From Acidobacteriota bacterium (lineage in GTDB: Bacteria; Acidobacteriota; Holophagae; Holophagales; Holophagaceae): a DNA stretch of 64,000 nucleotides. The notes under the pieces were generated by a model. That model had not been told where the DNA came from. It made no database searches and worked only from the letters and a program-made list of their open reading frames with translations. This document shows, piece after piece, positions 16,741 to 25,945 of this stretch (its first letter is position 1; each line of letters opens with the position of its first letter). The stretch lies in contig JAJYRN010000004.1 of assembly GCA_021794095.1 (NCBI GenBank), forward strand, positions 124,001 through 188,000, given 5' to 3'. Made by a program: the position numbers and the translations under genes.

Positions 16741-18234
16741 CTAATGGATTTTCTTCATTAAAGCGAGCTTGTGCCTACAGATGGTGATGAACTGCTCGGC
16801 ATTGAAGGAGAGCGGGAAGAAGGCCTGTCCGCGCTCGCGGGAACATCCCTGCTCGAGCAGCCGCAGGGCGGTCTCGAAGCCGCTGCGGGCCCGCTTCCGG
16901 TCCCCCTGAAGGAAGAGGATGTTGGCCAGGCTGTAATGGGCGAGCCAGCAGAAGGCATCCAGGTAGATGGCCTCCCGGAACCGTCCGAGGGCCTCCTCCT
17001 GGGCCTCGTGATGGCTCGCGATGATCCCCAGCATCAGGCAGGCCTCCAGACAGAGCGGATCCAGCGCCAGGGCGCGGTCGCACATGGCCTTGGCTTCTTC
17101 GAAGCGGTCGAGGCTCAGGAAGATGCTGCCCTTCAGGGTGTGAGCCTTGACATGGGCGGGCTCTTCAGCAATCAGCGCGTCGAGGAGGAGCAGGGCTTCT
17201 TCCATGCGATGGGCCTGGGCAGCGGCGAGGGCATCGTCAAAATGCTTCCGGGTTTCCAGCGAGGGGCCCAGAGGCCCAGAAGCCGCTGCGACTGCGGCGG
17301 ACGGGGAGCCTTCTGGATGGCGGCCACGGGCGCGCAGCGCCGGCGGCCGCGCCAGAGGCACCGTTTCGGGCAGAGGCCTCCGGCTCTGGCGGCGATCCTC
17401 GATGGCGACAGGCGGCGCCTTCTGGAAGAGGTAGAGCCCGTCCCGGGCCACCAGGGTAAGCGCCCCAAAATCGTGGAAGAGGGTTTCCGTGGCGCCGACG
17501 ATGAGAAAGCCGCCCTCCTCGAGGAGCCCGGCCAGGCGGCGGAAGATGGCCTGTTGGGCCGGGGCGGAGAAATAGATGGAGACGTTGCGGTAGAGGATGA
17601 TGTCCGGCCGCTGCATCAGCTCTGGAAAGGTACCGCTCGCGAGATTGGCGGAGCCGAACGTGACCTTCCGTCGCAGGGGCTCCAGAACCCGGTGCTCCCC
17701 TGCGCCGCAGGGCTCGAAATGGCGGGCGAGGAGGGCGGGATCCATGCCCCGGAATGAATGCTTTCCGTAGACCGCGCGCTGGGCCTTGGCCAGGGCCCGG
17801 GCATCAATATCCACCCCCGTGATGACGCAGGGCGGCTGCTCCGCGCCATGGCGATCCCACAGCAGCATGGCCACGGAATAGGGTTCCTCCCCGGTGGAAC
17901 AGCCCGCGCAGAGAATGCTCACGGGGCGCTCCGGGTGGCTCGCATGGATTTCAGGTACCAGCTGCTCGACCAGGAGGTTGAGGTGCTCCGGTTCCCGGAG
18001 GAAGTACGTCTCGTTGACGGTCAGCAGCTCGATGAGGCGGTCCAGCTCCTCGGGATCCTGCCTCAACAGGTCCAGATAGGCCTTGAGGGAGGGGCTGCGC
18101 CGATGCCCCATCCGCCGCTCGACGCCGGATTGGAGGGTCCGCTCCCGCTCGTTCTCCAGACTGAAGCCGCAGCTCTGGAGCAGGAGTTCCTTGAACGGAA
18201 CGAGTTCGCGGCTGGAGAGGCCCGGCGGCACCAC
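16741..18234 (-). CDS. CheR methyltransferase with C-terminal TPRs (WspC-like)
   Basis: 497 residues. The N-terminal CheR helical domain (up to about 80) with NETYFLRE is followed by the SAM-binding domain, whose motif I is ILCAGCSTGEEPYS. The C-terminal third (about 330-490) has helical repeats such as AHVKAHTLKGSIFLSLDRFE matching TPRs. It methylates glutamates on the MCP to adapt signalling; the TPR tail is also found in WspC. Two GTG codons in tandem (18234, 18231) can serve as the start. Its start is 3 bp from the cheB stop. The spacing to cheA (7 bp) indicates one operon. Confidence 0.93.
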   Translation of the reverse strand: MVPPGLSSRELVPFKELLLQSCGFSLENERERTLQSGVERRMGHRRSPSLKAYLDLLRQDPEELDRLIELLTVNETYFLREPEHLNLLVEQLVPEIHASHPERPVSILCAGCSTGEEPYSVAMLLWDRHGAEQPPCVITGVDIDARALAKAQRAVYGKHSFRGMDPALLARHFEPCGAGEHRVLEPLRRKVTFGSANLASGTFPELMQRPDIILYRNVSIYFSAPAQQAIFRRLAGLLEEGGFLIVGATETLFHDFGALTLVARDGLYLFQKAPPVAIEDRRQSRRPLPETVPLARPPALRARGRHPEGSPSAAVAAASGPLGPSLETRKHFDDALAAAQAHRMEEALLLLDALIAEEPAHVKAHTLKGSIFLSLDRFEEAKAMCDRALALDPLCLEACLMLGIIASHHEAQEEALGRFREAIYLDAFCWLAHYSLANILFLQGDRKRARSGFETALRLLEQGCSRERGQAFFPLSFNAEQFITICRHKLALMKKIH

Positions 18235-18237
18235 GCG

Positions 18238-19290
18238 CTACCCCCGCCCGCTTACGGCCTGGCGGATCAGCTCGCCGGGGAGTTCGCCCAGGGGCAGCAC
18301 CTTGTCAATGCAGCCGGCTTCCACCGCCGCGCGGTTCATGCCGAACACGACGGAACTCTCCGCATCCTGAGCCAGGGTCAGGCCGCCCGCCGCCCGGATG
18401 GCCCGCATGCCGGCGGCGCCATCGCTGCCCATGCCGCTGAGGATGGCCGCCATCGCGCGCCCGCCGAAGGCCTTTGCGACTGACTTCAACAGGAAATCGC
18501 AGGACGGATGGTGAATCTGGCCGGGGGGTGGCGCCTCCAGATGGAGGATGTGCTGGGGCGTGACCGTCATGGACGCCTCCGCAGGGTTCAGATAGACGAT
18601 CCCCGGGCTAAGACGGTCCCCGTGCCGGGCTTCCGCGACGCGCAACGCGGTTCCGCCGTCCAGCCAATCCGCCATGCCCTTGGTGAACCCGAGGGCCATG
18701 TGCTGGGCCACGACGATGGGCAGCGGGAAGTCCGCCGGCAGCTGGGCCAGGATGGCCTGGATGGCCTGGGGGCCTCCCGTGGAGGCGGCAATGGCCACAA
18801 TCGCCGGAGCAGGCCTGTCCCGCCCCTCAGCCCCATCCTGCGGCGCCCGGACCGCCCCGGGATCGGGTGGGAGCGGCTTGACGGAGGGGTGGGTGTGGAG
18901 GTTCATCTGCGCGAGAAGCTTCACCCGCTTGACCAGTTCCGCGCGGCTGGCGGAATCCGCTCCTGGCTTCACGACCACATCCATGGCGCCCCGGGTCATG
19001 GCGTCGAAGGCGGTGCGAACGCCCGTCGCGGAAGTAACGACGAGGATCGGCACCGGATGCTGGGCCATGATCCGGTCAATGGCTTCGAGTCCGCCCAGGA
19101 CGGGCATCTCGAGATCCATGGTGACCACATCGGGTTGAAGCGAAGCCACCAGCGTCAGGGCTTCCAGCCCGTTGACCGCCTCCCCCGCGATGACGATGCG
19201 AGGATCGGAGGCCAGGATGGTGGTGATGGCTTTCCGTGCGGAAAGGCTGTCATCCACCACGAGAACCCGGATGGGAGGCCGCTGCAACAT
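18238..19290 (-). CDS. cheB: CheB protein-glutamate methylesterase (WspF-like)
   Basis: 350 residues. Receiver domain with D59 in TMDLEMP, a linker, then the methylesterase domain with catalytic triad S170 (AASTGGP), H197 (AQHM) and D290 (GMGSDGAAG). It removes methyl groups from (or deamidates) the MCP when its receiver is phosphorylated by CheA, opposing the CheR encoded next. It lies 6 bp after the MCP gene. In Wsp systems, loss of this protein locks the pathway on. Confidence 0.95.
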   Translation of the reverse strand: MLQRPPIRVLVVDDSLSARKAITTILASDPRIVIAGEAVNGLEALTLVASLQPDVVTMDLEMPVLGGLEAIDRIMAQHPVPILVVTSATGVRTAFDAMTRGAMDVVVKPGADSASRAELVKRVKLLAQMNLHTHPSVKPLPPDPGAVRAPQDGAEGRDRPAPAIVAIAASTGGPQAIQAILAQLPADFPLPIVVAQHMALGFTKGMADWLDGGTALRVAEARHGDRLSPGIVYLNPAEASMTVTPQHILHLEAPPPGQIHHPSCDFLLKSVAKAFGGRAMAAILSGMGSDGAAGMRAIRAAGGLTLAQDAESSVVFGMNRAAVEAGCIDKVLPLGELPGELIRQAVSGRG

Positions 19291-19296
19291 GGGGGG

Positions 19297-20979
19297 CTAG
19301 CCCTGGCTGGAGGAGCCGGGCTCCGGATCTTCCGGGCCGAGCTTGAAGGTGTTGACGAGGGCCTTGAGCTTTTCAGCCATCTCGGCGAACTCGGCCGTCA
19401 CCTGGTTCATGTGCTCGATGGCATCCACGGAATGGCCCATCCCCTTCTCGATGTCCTTGATGGCCAGCACCACCTGATTGCTGGCGATCTGCTGCTGCTG
19501 GGTGGACAGGGAGATCTGGCGGGCGGCATCGGTGGATTCCTCCACCTTGTCCACGATGTTGGCCAGCATGGAGACGGTATGGGCAGCGTATTCCTGGCCT
19601 TCCACGATCCGGTGGGTGGTGCGTTCCGAGGACATCACCAGGCGGTTCACCGTGTCGAGGATCTCGGCGATGCGGCCCTCGATCTCGCCCGTGGACTCGA
19701 CCACATTGTCCGCCAGCCGCCGGATCTCCACCGCGACCACTCCGAACCGCTTGCCGGACTCGCCGGCGCTGGCCGCTTCCAGGGCCGCGTTGAAGGCGAT
19801 CAGCTTGGTCTGGTTGGCGATGTTGTTGATGATCTCCATGACCTTGTTGATCTCCTTGGATTTCCGGCCCAGCTCGACGATCGCGGCCAGGTTGGCCTGG
19901 ATTTCCTCGCTGATGTCATTGATCCGGGCGGTGAGATCCTCCACCTCCTTCGCGCCCTGCCGGGAGTCCACGAGCGCCTGGTCCGCGCGCGTCACGACGC
20001 CCTGGCTGTGCTGGGCGATCTGGCTGGCGCTGGAGGACAGCTCTTCCATGGTGGAGGCGATCTCAGCCACAGAGCCCGAGAGCTCGGCCGTCGAGGCGGA
20101 CTGCTGGTTCACAGCGCCCGTGAAGCCCTCCGCATGGGTGTGCAGGTCGGTGGTCACCCGGGCCACCAGGCGGATATTCTCGCGCAGGGCGTGGATGTGC
20201 TGGTTGATCCAGAGGGCCAGCTCGCCCACCTCGTCATGGGTGGTGACGGCGATCTGGGTGGTGAGGTCGTTGTTGAAACCCTTCATCGTCCGGGTGATGG
20301 CCTCGACGGGCCCGGTGATCTGACGCCGCACGATCACCGTGGCGACCAGGAGAAGAGCGCCGGTGAGGAGGATGGACACCAGCAGATACTCCCCGATCGT
20401 CACGGAGACCTCGTGCCGGATCTTCGCCTGTTCCGCCGCCACCAACGTGTCCAGGTCATCAATGTAGACGCCGGTGGTCAGCACCCACTGCCGCGCGGGG
20501 ATCGCCTTGGTGAAGGAGAGCTTCGGCCGAGGCGTCTTCTGGCCAAGGGTGGACCACTCGTAGTTCAGATAGCCCTCTCCCTGCTCGCGGGCGATCTTCG
20601 TGAGCCCCTGGACGATGTAGACCCCGTTGGGATCCTTCAGGTCGGTCTGGTCGGACTGGTCCAGGCGGGGGTCGGGATGGGCGATGAAATAGTTGTTGTA
20701 GTTGTGGAGCGACACGTAGCCGTTGGTGCCGTACCGCATGGCCAGGACGATCTTGCGCGCCTGGTCCACGGGCAGATCCTTGATGACGTTGGCCGCCAGG
20801 GTGACGATGTTCTTGCTCTGGAGCTTCTTCTGTTCCAGCAGCTCCCGACGGAAGGAGACCACGCGCGCGCGCCCCCGGGAGATGATGTTCACGATGGAGA
20901 TGGTCGTGAGGATCGAGGCCGTCAACACCACGGCCAGGATGATGAGTCCGAGGACTTTTCGTCGGAGGGTCAGCTTCAT
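19297..20979 (-). CDS. Methyl-accepting chemotaxis protein with periplasmic Cache domain
   Basis: 560 residues from ATG 20979 (GGAG upstream; ATGA overlap with the preceding CheW gene). TM1 is at about 8-30, a periplasmic single-Cache domain at about 40-190 (GTNGYVSLHNYNNYFIAHP, a Cache_2 pattern), TM2 at about 196-216, then HAMP and a long coiled signalling domain. The hairpin tip reads IANQTKLIAFNAALEAASAGE, a variant of the usual IANQTNLLALNAAIEAARAGE. It is the only receptor in the operon, so it is probably the dedicated input. Cache domains of this type often bind small organic acids, but the ligand cannot be predicted here. Confidence 0.93.
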   Translation of the reverse strand: MKLTLRRKVLGLIILAVVLTASILTTISIVNIISRGRARVVSFRRELLEQKKLQSKNIVTLAANVIKDLPVDQARKIVLAMRYGTNGYVSLHNYNNYFIAHPDPRLDQSDQTDLKDPNGVYIVQGLTKIAREQGEGYLNYEWSTLGQKTPRPKLSFTKAIPARQWVLTTGVYIDDLDTLVAAEQAKIRHEVSVTIGEYLLVSILLTGALLLVATVIVRRQITGPVEAITRTMKGFNNDLTTQIAVTTHDEVGELALWINQHIHALRENIRLVARVTTDLHTHAEGFTGAVNQQSASTAELSGSVAEIASTMEELSSSASQIAQHSQGVVTRADQALVDSRQGAKEVEDLTARINDISEEIQANLAAIVELGRKSKEINKVMEIINNIANQTKLIAFNAALEAASAGESGKRFGVVAVEIRRLADNVVESTGEIEGRIAEILDTVNRLVMSSERTTHRIVEGQEYAAHTVSMLANIVDKVEESTDAARQISLSTQQQQIASNQVVLAIKDIEKGMGHSVDAIEHMNQVTAEFAEMAEKLKALVNTFKLGPEDPEPGSSSQG

Positions 20980-21434
20980 GGCAAGCTCCTCGATGCGGAT
21001 GCGGATTCGGAGGCGGCACCCCCGGGGCAGGCCGGGGCGAGCAGCCGCCGCAGGTCCACCAGCAGGACCGTCTGGCGGCCACGGGGCAGGACGCCCCACA
21101 GCCCCTTGCGGAGCGCAAAGGGTTCAATCAGGGGTGGGAAGGGTTGGATCTCATCGAGGCCGACGTCCAGTAGCTCGTCCAAGGCATCCATGACCAGCTG
21201 GCGTGGAGGCCCTTCCTCCACGGGAACCACCGCCAGGACCGGGGCGCGGTAGGTCGGGGTCTCGGCGTACTCCAGGGCCTGATGGAACCAGGAGGCGGAC
21301 GATCCTCCGGGGCCGGGGAAAGGCAGCAGGGCCGCGATCTGGGAGGACTCCACGGCGAAGCACGCTCCACCGACCTCGAAGCGCAGCAGGTTGAGCGTGC
21401 GAGGTCGCCCAGGCGCTTCCCCCAGACCGCTCAC
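20976..21434 (-). CDS. CheW-like adaptor, divergent
   Basis: 152 residues with GTG start. The CheW fold is recognisable from the beginning (LLRFEVGGACFAVESSQIAALLPF) and the final strand (RQTVLLVDLRRLL), but the middle is poorly conserved. It overlaps the upstream CheW gene by GTGA and the MCP gene by ATGA, so all three are translationally coupled. Wsp systems also carry two unequal CheW proteins. A specialised scaffolding role is possible. Confidence 0.78.
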   Translation of the reverse strand: MSGLGEAPGRPRTLNLLRFEVGGACFAVESSQIAALLPFPGPGGSSASWFHQALEYAETPTYRAPVLAVVPVEEGPPRQLVMDALDELLDVGLDEIQPFPPLIEPFALRKGLWGVLPRGRQTVLLVDLRRLLAPACPGGAASESASASRSLP

Positions 21435-21949
21435 AACGTGACCTTCACGGCCAGCTTGTCGAGATCCAGGAGCGGAATCACCGATCCGCCCAGATCAATC
21501 TCGGCCGAAACCAGATCCCGGGCCGCGCCGCCGAGGGTGGACAGGGGGGGCTTGAGGGCGCTCAAGGGGATATCGGCCACATCCTCCACCGCATCCACCC
21601 GGATCCCCGACCGGAAGTCCCCCTTGACGGCCAGGAGGACCAGACCGCCTCCGGGTTGCGTGCCCTCGCCGCCCAGGAAATAGCGGATATCAATCACCGA
21701 CTCGATGTCCCCCCGGATATGGATCAGGCCCGGGAGAAAGGCGGGGAGGTTCGGCACCCAGGCGATCTCGTGGCCGCTGAGGATTTCCTTGATGGTTTCT
21801 CCGGGGAAGGCGTAGAGGCCTGCGCCCGCGCGGAACAGGACCACCTTGATCCGGCCTTCATCCACATCCACCACGTCCTTCCGGCGCTGGTAGAGCTTCA
21901 CCTCCTCGAGGAGCTGCTCGCTGGCTGGCGACCTTCCCGGAAGATTCAC
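21431..21949 (-). CDS. CheW adaptor protein
   Basis: 172 residues with GTG start after GGGAG. The body matches CheW: VVLFRAGAGLYAFPGETIKEIL, then NLPAFLPGLIHIRGDIESVIDIRYFL, the typical CheW core coupling receptor to CheA. It is the first gene of the continuous chemosensory operon (21949 down to 11724). No clear promoter was found in the 118 bp upstream, though a small hairpin (GGGCC/GGCCC at 22029-22044) may end the preceding receiver gene. Confidence 0.85.
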   Translation of the reverse strand: MNLPGRSPASEQLLEEVKLYQRRKDVVDVDEGRIKVVLFRAGAGLYAFPGETIKEILSGHEIAWVPNLPAFLPGLIHIRGDIESVIDIRYFLGGEGTQPGGGLVLLAVKGDFRSGIRVDAVEDVADIPLSALKPPLSTLGGAARDLVSAEIDLGGSVIPLLDLDKLAVKVTL

Positions 21950-22067
21950 ACGGCGCTCCCTCGCATGCGGCTGCTGATGAAAGACCTTTCGTCACATGCC
22001 TGTCTGGAATGAAGTTTTGGCGAAATCCGGGCCAGGAGAGGCCCGAACAGGCGCGGCCGGCGGGAGA

Positions 22068-22862
22068 TCATCCCTGCGGCAGGCGGGCCAGGTTCAGCAG
22101 AAGGCCCATCCGGTGCCGGTTTCCCCTGGCGACCAGGGGTTTGTATTGGGCATCGTGAACATCCACCTCGACGGAGGCCAAAAAATCCTCTTCACCCTTG
22201 GCCAGCAGCAACTGGATCTGGGTCCGGCCCGGCGCGCGGCGGATCTGCTGGATCAGATCCCGGGTGGCGGTTTCGCCGAGCCCAAGATCCAGCACCGCCA
22301 CCTCCGGCACCGAGCGTGTCAGCAGGCTCGCGGCTTCGCGGGCGCTGTTCGCGGCCACGACCCGGACCCCGAGGGGGGCCAGATGGACGGCGCTGAGCGA
22401 CTGGATGGTGCTGGAATTCGAGACCACCAGCACCGACGCGCCTGCATGCGTCGCACAAAGGCAGGAGGTTCCTCCCGGGGCCATGCCCACGCGCAGATAC
22501 TGGCGGGCCCGCAGGCGGAGGATCGCCTCATCGTCGCCCTTTGAAAGCAGATCGTCCGCTCCCGCGTCCAGGCTCCGGGCAGGCATGTCGCGGCTGAGGG
22601 AGGTGAGCAGCAGGAACGGGATGTGCCGGTAGGAATCCTCGCCTTTCACCCGCTGGCACAAGGCGAACCCGTCCAGGCCCGGCATCACGGCATCGCTGAG
22701 GATGAGGTGGGGCGGGTTCTGGGCCAGCATCCCGAAGGCCTCCTCGGCATGGGCGGCCGTCTCCACGGTAATATCCATGGACTCGAACACCGACGCCAGG
22801 ACCGTCCGCGAGAAGCGGTCGTCATCCACAAGCAGAATGCGGGCCTGCACTGAATCCGGCAT
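22068..22862 (-). CDS. Tandem receiver protein REC-REC (second degenerate)
   Basis: 264 residues from ATG 22862 with AAGGTGG upstream. The first receiver is intact (LVDDDRFS, phospho-Asp D57 in LSDAVMP, Lys in LLSKGD). The second has VVSNSS where the acidic pair should be, but keeps an Asp in VLDLGLG, so it may bind or dimerise rather than accept phosphate. It lies 118 bp upstream of the CheW/MCP operon on the same strand and probably feeds into it. TATGAT read on the minus strand (22907-22902) is a possible -10 element. Confidence 0.85.
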   Translation of the reverse strand: MPDSVQARILLVDDDRFSRTVLASVFESMDITVETAAHAEEAFGMLAQNPPHLILSDAVMPGLDGFALCQRVKGEDSYRHIPFLLLTSLSRDMPARSLDAGADDLLSKGDDEAILRLRARQYLRVGMAPGGTSCLCATHAGASVLVVSNSSTIQSLSAVHLAPLGVRVVAANSAREAASLLTRSVPEVAVLDLGLGETATRDLIQQIRRAPGRTQIQLLLAKGEEDFLASVEVDVHDAQYKPLVARGNRHRMGLLLNLARLPQG

Positions 22863-22974
22863 CGGACCACCTTTCGGATGGATGAAATTCAACCTACATG
22901 AATCATAAGCCGATGCAGGTACCGGATGGGCAGGTTGCTTATGAACAGCTGATGCGCAGCCAAGGGGGCGCAGG

Positions 22975-23979
22975 ATGGCGGCGGGAAAACCCAAATTGGC
23001 CATGTACTGGGCGGCCTCCTGCGGGGGCTGCGAGATCGCGCTCGCGAACATCCACGAAGCCCTGCTGGAGGTGGACGCCCATTTCGATTTCATGTTCTGC
23101 CCCTGCCTCCTCGACACCAAGCGCCACCACATCGAGGCCCTGGAGGACGGTGAGATCTTCCTGACCTTCTTCAACGGCGCCCTGCGCACCACCGAAAACC
23201 TCGAAATGGCCGAGCTGCTCCGCCGGAAATCCAAGCTGCTGATCGCGTTCGGTTCGTGCGCGGCGCATGGCGGCATCCCGGCCCTGGCCAATGCCCGGGG
23301 CCTCCAGGATGTCCTGGAGACGGCCTTTCTCAAGGCCCCGGGACTCCACAATCCCGACGGCATCATCCCGTCGCCCTGCACCTCCGTGCCCGACGGCGAG
23401 CTGCATCTGCCCGCCTTCCTGGAACGGGTGCTGCCCCTGGCTGGCGCGGTCGAGGTGGACTACACCCTGCCGGGCTGCCCGCCGGAGCCCGAGCAGATTC
23501 TGGCCGTGGTCCGCCATGTGGCCTCCGGGGCGGCCCTGCCCCCCCGCGGCGCCCTGCTGGGCTGCACGGACCGCGCGGTCTGCGACGAATGTGGGCGCGA
23601 GAAGCGGGGCGTCCTGGCGGAACGTCTCCTGCGTCCCTTCCAAGCCATTCCCGAACCCGGCTGGTGTCTTCTCGAGCAGGGGTTCCTGTGCGTGGGGAAC
23701 GCCACCCGGGGCGGCTGCAAGGCCCTCTGCCCCTCCGTGGCGATGCCCTGCACCGGCTGCTACGGCGCACTGGACCCGGATGGAGATCCGGGTGCCATGA
23801 CGCTGGCGGGCATGGCTGCGGCCCTGGCGCCCGGCGCGCCTCAGGGGAAAGACGAAGCCGCCCTCCATACCCGCCTGCGGGAGGCCCTGTCCGGCGTGGC
23901 CGACCCCCTCGGCACCTTCTACCGGTACTCCCTGGCCGATTCGGTGATCCAGACCCCTGGCGACGGAGGACGGCCATGA
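22975..23979 (+). CDS. mvhG: [NiFe]-hydrogenase small subunit, MvhG-like (group 3c)
   Basis: 334 residues, cytoplasmic (no Tat leader). It carries the Cys of the electron-transfer clusters: C16/C19 in ASCGGCE, then GSCAAHGGIP and YTLPGCPPEP for the proximal cluster, and additional Cys-rich segments (CTDRAVCDECGREKRG, CVGNATRGGCKALCPS, CTGCYG) for two further clusters. This extended C terminus is typical of F420-non-reducing (Mvh) small subunits and passes electrons to MvhD/HdrA. AAGGGGG at 22962-22968 precedes the ATG. First gene of a six-gene unit, divergent from the receiver gene. Confidence 0.92.
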   Translation: MAAGKPKLAMYWAASCGGCEIALANIHEALLEVDAHFDFMFCPCLLDTKRHHIEALEDGEIFLTFFNGALRTTENLEMAELLRRKSKLLIAFGSCAAHGGIPALANARGLQDVLETAFLKAPGLHNPDGIIPSPCTSVPDGELHLPAFLERVLPLAGAVEVDYTLPGCPPEPEQILAVVRHVASGAALPPRGALLGCTDRAVCDECGREKRGVLAERLLRPFQAIPEPGWCLLEQGFLCVGNATRGGCKALCPSVAMPCTGCYGALDPDGDPGAMTLAGMAAALAPGAPQGKDEAALHTRLREALSGVADPLGTFYRYSLADSVIQTPGDGGRP

Positions 23980-25466
23980 CGCGCCGGATCACCATTGACC
24001 CGATCACCCGCCTGGAGGGCCACGGCAAGATCGAGATCTTCCTGGACGATGCAGGGGAAGTTTCCTCCGCCTACTTCCAGATCCCGGAGCTGCGGGGTTT
24101 CGAATCCTTCTGCGTGGGGCGCCATGCCGAGGAGATGCCCAGCATCACCAACCGGATCTGCGGGGTGTGCCCCGAAGCCCACCACATGGCCGCCGCCAAG
24201 GCCCTCGACAACCTGTTCGGCGTACCCTGCCTGCCCGCCGCTGCCCGGATCCGCGAGCTGCTCTACTGCGCCTTCTTCGTCACAGATCACACCACGCACT
24301 TCTACTGCCTGGGCGGTCCCGATTTCATCGTGGGCCCCGACGCCCCGAAGGAGGAGCGCAACATCCTCGGCGTGATCCGCAAGGTCGGGCTGGATGTCGG
24401 CAAGGCCGTGATCGCCTGCCGGGCCCGGAACCATGACTTGATCAAGAAGCTGGGAGGTCGCGGGATCCATCTCTGCGGCGCCGTGCCCGGGGGCTGGAGC
24501 ATACCGGTCACTCCCGAGCTGGCCGCCGAAGCCCGGGCCGCCGCCCAGGAGAACGTCGCCTTCGCCCGCTTCTCGCTGGAGGCCTTCCATCGCATCGTGC
24601 TGGACGATCCCGCCCATCGCGATCTGCTGCTGGGCGACCTCTACCTGCACCGCACCTACAGCATGGGGACCGTGGACCCCCGGGGCGCGCTGAGCCTCTA
24701 TGACGGCCGGATCCGCGTGGTGGATCCCGAAGGCCAGGAGTTCGCCCGCTACGACGCGAAGGATTATCTGGACCACGTGGCCGAGCATGTCGAGCCCTGG
24801 AGCTACCTGAAGTTCCCGTTCCTGAAGAACGTGGGCTGGAAGGGGTTCGTGGACGGCGCGGCCAGCGGCGTGTACCAGGCCACGCCCCTCGCCCGCCTCA
24901 ACGTGGCCGACCGGATGGCCACACCCCTGGCCCAGGAGGAATTCGAGCGGTTCTACGCGGCGTTCGGGAACCTCGGCACGGGCCCCGGCGGCCGCAACGC
25001 GCCGGTGCACCACCGTCTGGCCACCCACTGGGCCCGCCTGATCGAACTGCTCTATGCCGCCGAGCGGATGGAGGAACTGGCGCACCACCCGGAGCTCTGC
25101 GATCCCCAGGTCCGGCCGGTGGTGGAGCTTCGGGCCGGGGAGGGCGTCGGCTCCGTGGAAGCGCCCCGGGGCACCCTCACCCACCACTACCGCTGCGACG
25201 ACCGCGGCCTGCTCACCATGGTCAACCTGGTGGTGGGCACCACGAACAACAATGCGCCCATGGGCATGTCCATCGCCCGCGCCGCCCAGGGCCTCATCCA
25301 CGGCGGCCAGGCTTCCGAAGGCATCCTGAACCGGATCGAGATGGCCTTCCGTCTGTACGATCCCTGCTGTTCCTGCGCCACCCACGCCATCGGCCAGGCC
25401 CCCCTCGATCTGCGGATCCGGCGCGCCTCGGACGGGGCCGTGCTGGACCGCGTGGTGAGGGACTAG
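23976..25466 (+). CDS. mvhA: [NiFe]-hydrogenase large subunit, MvhA-like (group 3c)
   Basis: 496 residues; binds the NiFe(CN)2CO centre and splits or forms H2. The N-terminal ligand pair is C62/C65 in RICGVCPEAHH and the C-terminal pair C464/C467 in DPCCSCATH. About 26 residues follow H470, which the maturation protease encoded next should remove. Overlaps mvhG by ATGA. Sequence pattern resembles Mvh/Vhu rather than Hox or membrane-bound types. The extra Cys between the two C-terminal ligands is unremarkable. Confidence 0.94.
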   Translation: MTRRITIDPITRLEGHGKIEIFLDDAGEVSSAYFQIPELRGFESFCVGRHAEEMPSITNRICGVCPEAHHMAAAKALDNLFGVPCLPAAARIRELLYCAFFVTDHTTHFYCLGGPDFIVGPDAPKEERNILGVIRKVGLDVGKAVIACRARNHDLIKKLGGRGIHLCGAVPGGWSIPVTPELAAEARAAAQENVAFARFSLEAFHRIVLDDPAHRDLLLGDLYLHRTYSMGTVDPRGALSLYDGRIRVVDPEGQEFARYDAKDYLDHVAEHVEPWSYLKFPFLKNVGWKGFVDGAASGVYQATPLARLNVADRMATPLAQEEFERFYAAFGNLGTGPGGRNAPVHHRLATHWARLIELLYAAERMEELAHHPELCDPQVRPVVELRAGEGVGSVEAPRGTLTHHYRCDDRGLLTMVNLVVGTTNNNAPMGMSIARAAQGLIHGGQASEGILNRIEMAFRLYDPCCSCATHAIGQAPLDLRIRRASDGAVLDRVVRD

Positions 25467-25468
25467 TG

Positions 25469-25945
25469 ATGGTCGTCATCGGCCTGGGTTCCCCGTTCCT
25501 CACGGATGACGCCGTGGGGCCCCGGGTCGTCCGCGAGTTGGCCCGCCAGGGCGGGTTTCCGGGCCGGCTGGCCGAAGCCCACGCCGGTGGCCTGCTGCTG
25601 CTGGAGGAGCTGGAGGGCGAAGAGGGCGCGGTCATCGTGGACGCGGTGCTGGATCCCGGGCGCCCCCCCGGACAGGTGCTCGTGGGCGGCCTCGGCGGCG
25701 CCTCCCACAATGCCGCCTGCGCCCATGATTGCGATCTGCCCCAGGCGCTGGCCATGGGCCGGGCGCTGGGCATGCGCCTGCCCGCCGAGGCGGCCATCCA
25801 CGTGGTCGGCATCGTCGCCGGGGATGTGGCCACCTTCAGCGAGCGCCTCACCCCAGCCGTCGAGGCCGCGCTGGGTGAAGCCTGCGCCGCCGTGCGGGCC
25901 TGCCTCCCGGTACCCTCCACCACCCCCATCCCGGAGCCGTCATGA
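25469..25945 (+). CDS. Hydrogenase maturation endopeptidase
   Basis: 158 residues from ATG 25469 (a GTG at 25466 is also possible). The start IGLGSPFLTDDAVGPRVVREL is the family signature; the acidic residues in DDAVG and the later Asp in VIVDAVLDPG, with the His region, bind the nickel of the precursor. It clips the C-terminal extension of the large subunit after nickel insertion. Its place directly between mvhA and hdrA marks MvhA as the substrate. A second, separate protease for HoxH lies at 63663. Confidence 0.88.
   Translation: MVVIGLGSPFLTDDAVGPRVVRELARQGGFPGRLAEAHAGGLLLLEELEGEEGAVIVDAVLDPGRPPGQVLVGGLGGASHNAACAHDCDLPQALAMGRALGMRLPAEAAIHVVGIVAGDVATFSERLTPAVEAALGEACAAVRACLPVPSTTPIPEPS

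Noticed and set aside
22921-22974. Sigma-54 promoter before mvhG
   Set aside because: The GG and GC elements are 11 bp apart instead of 10 and the flanking consensus is poor.
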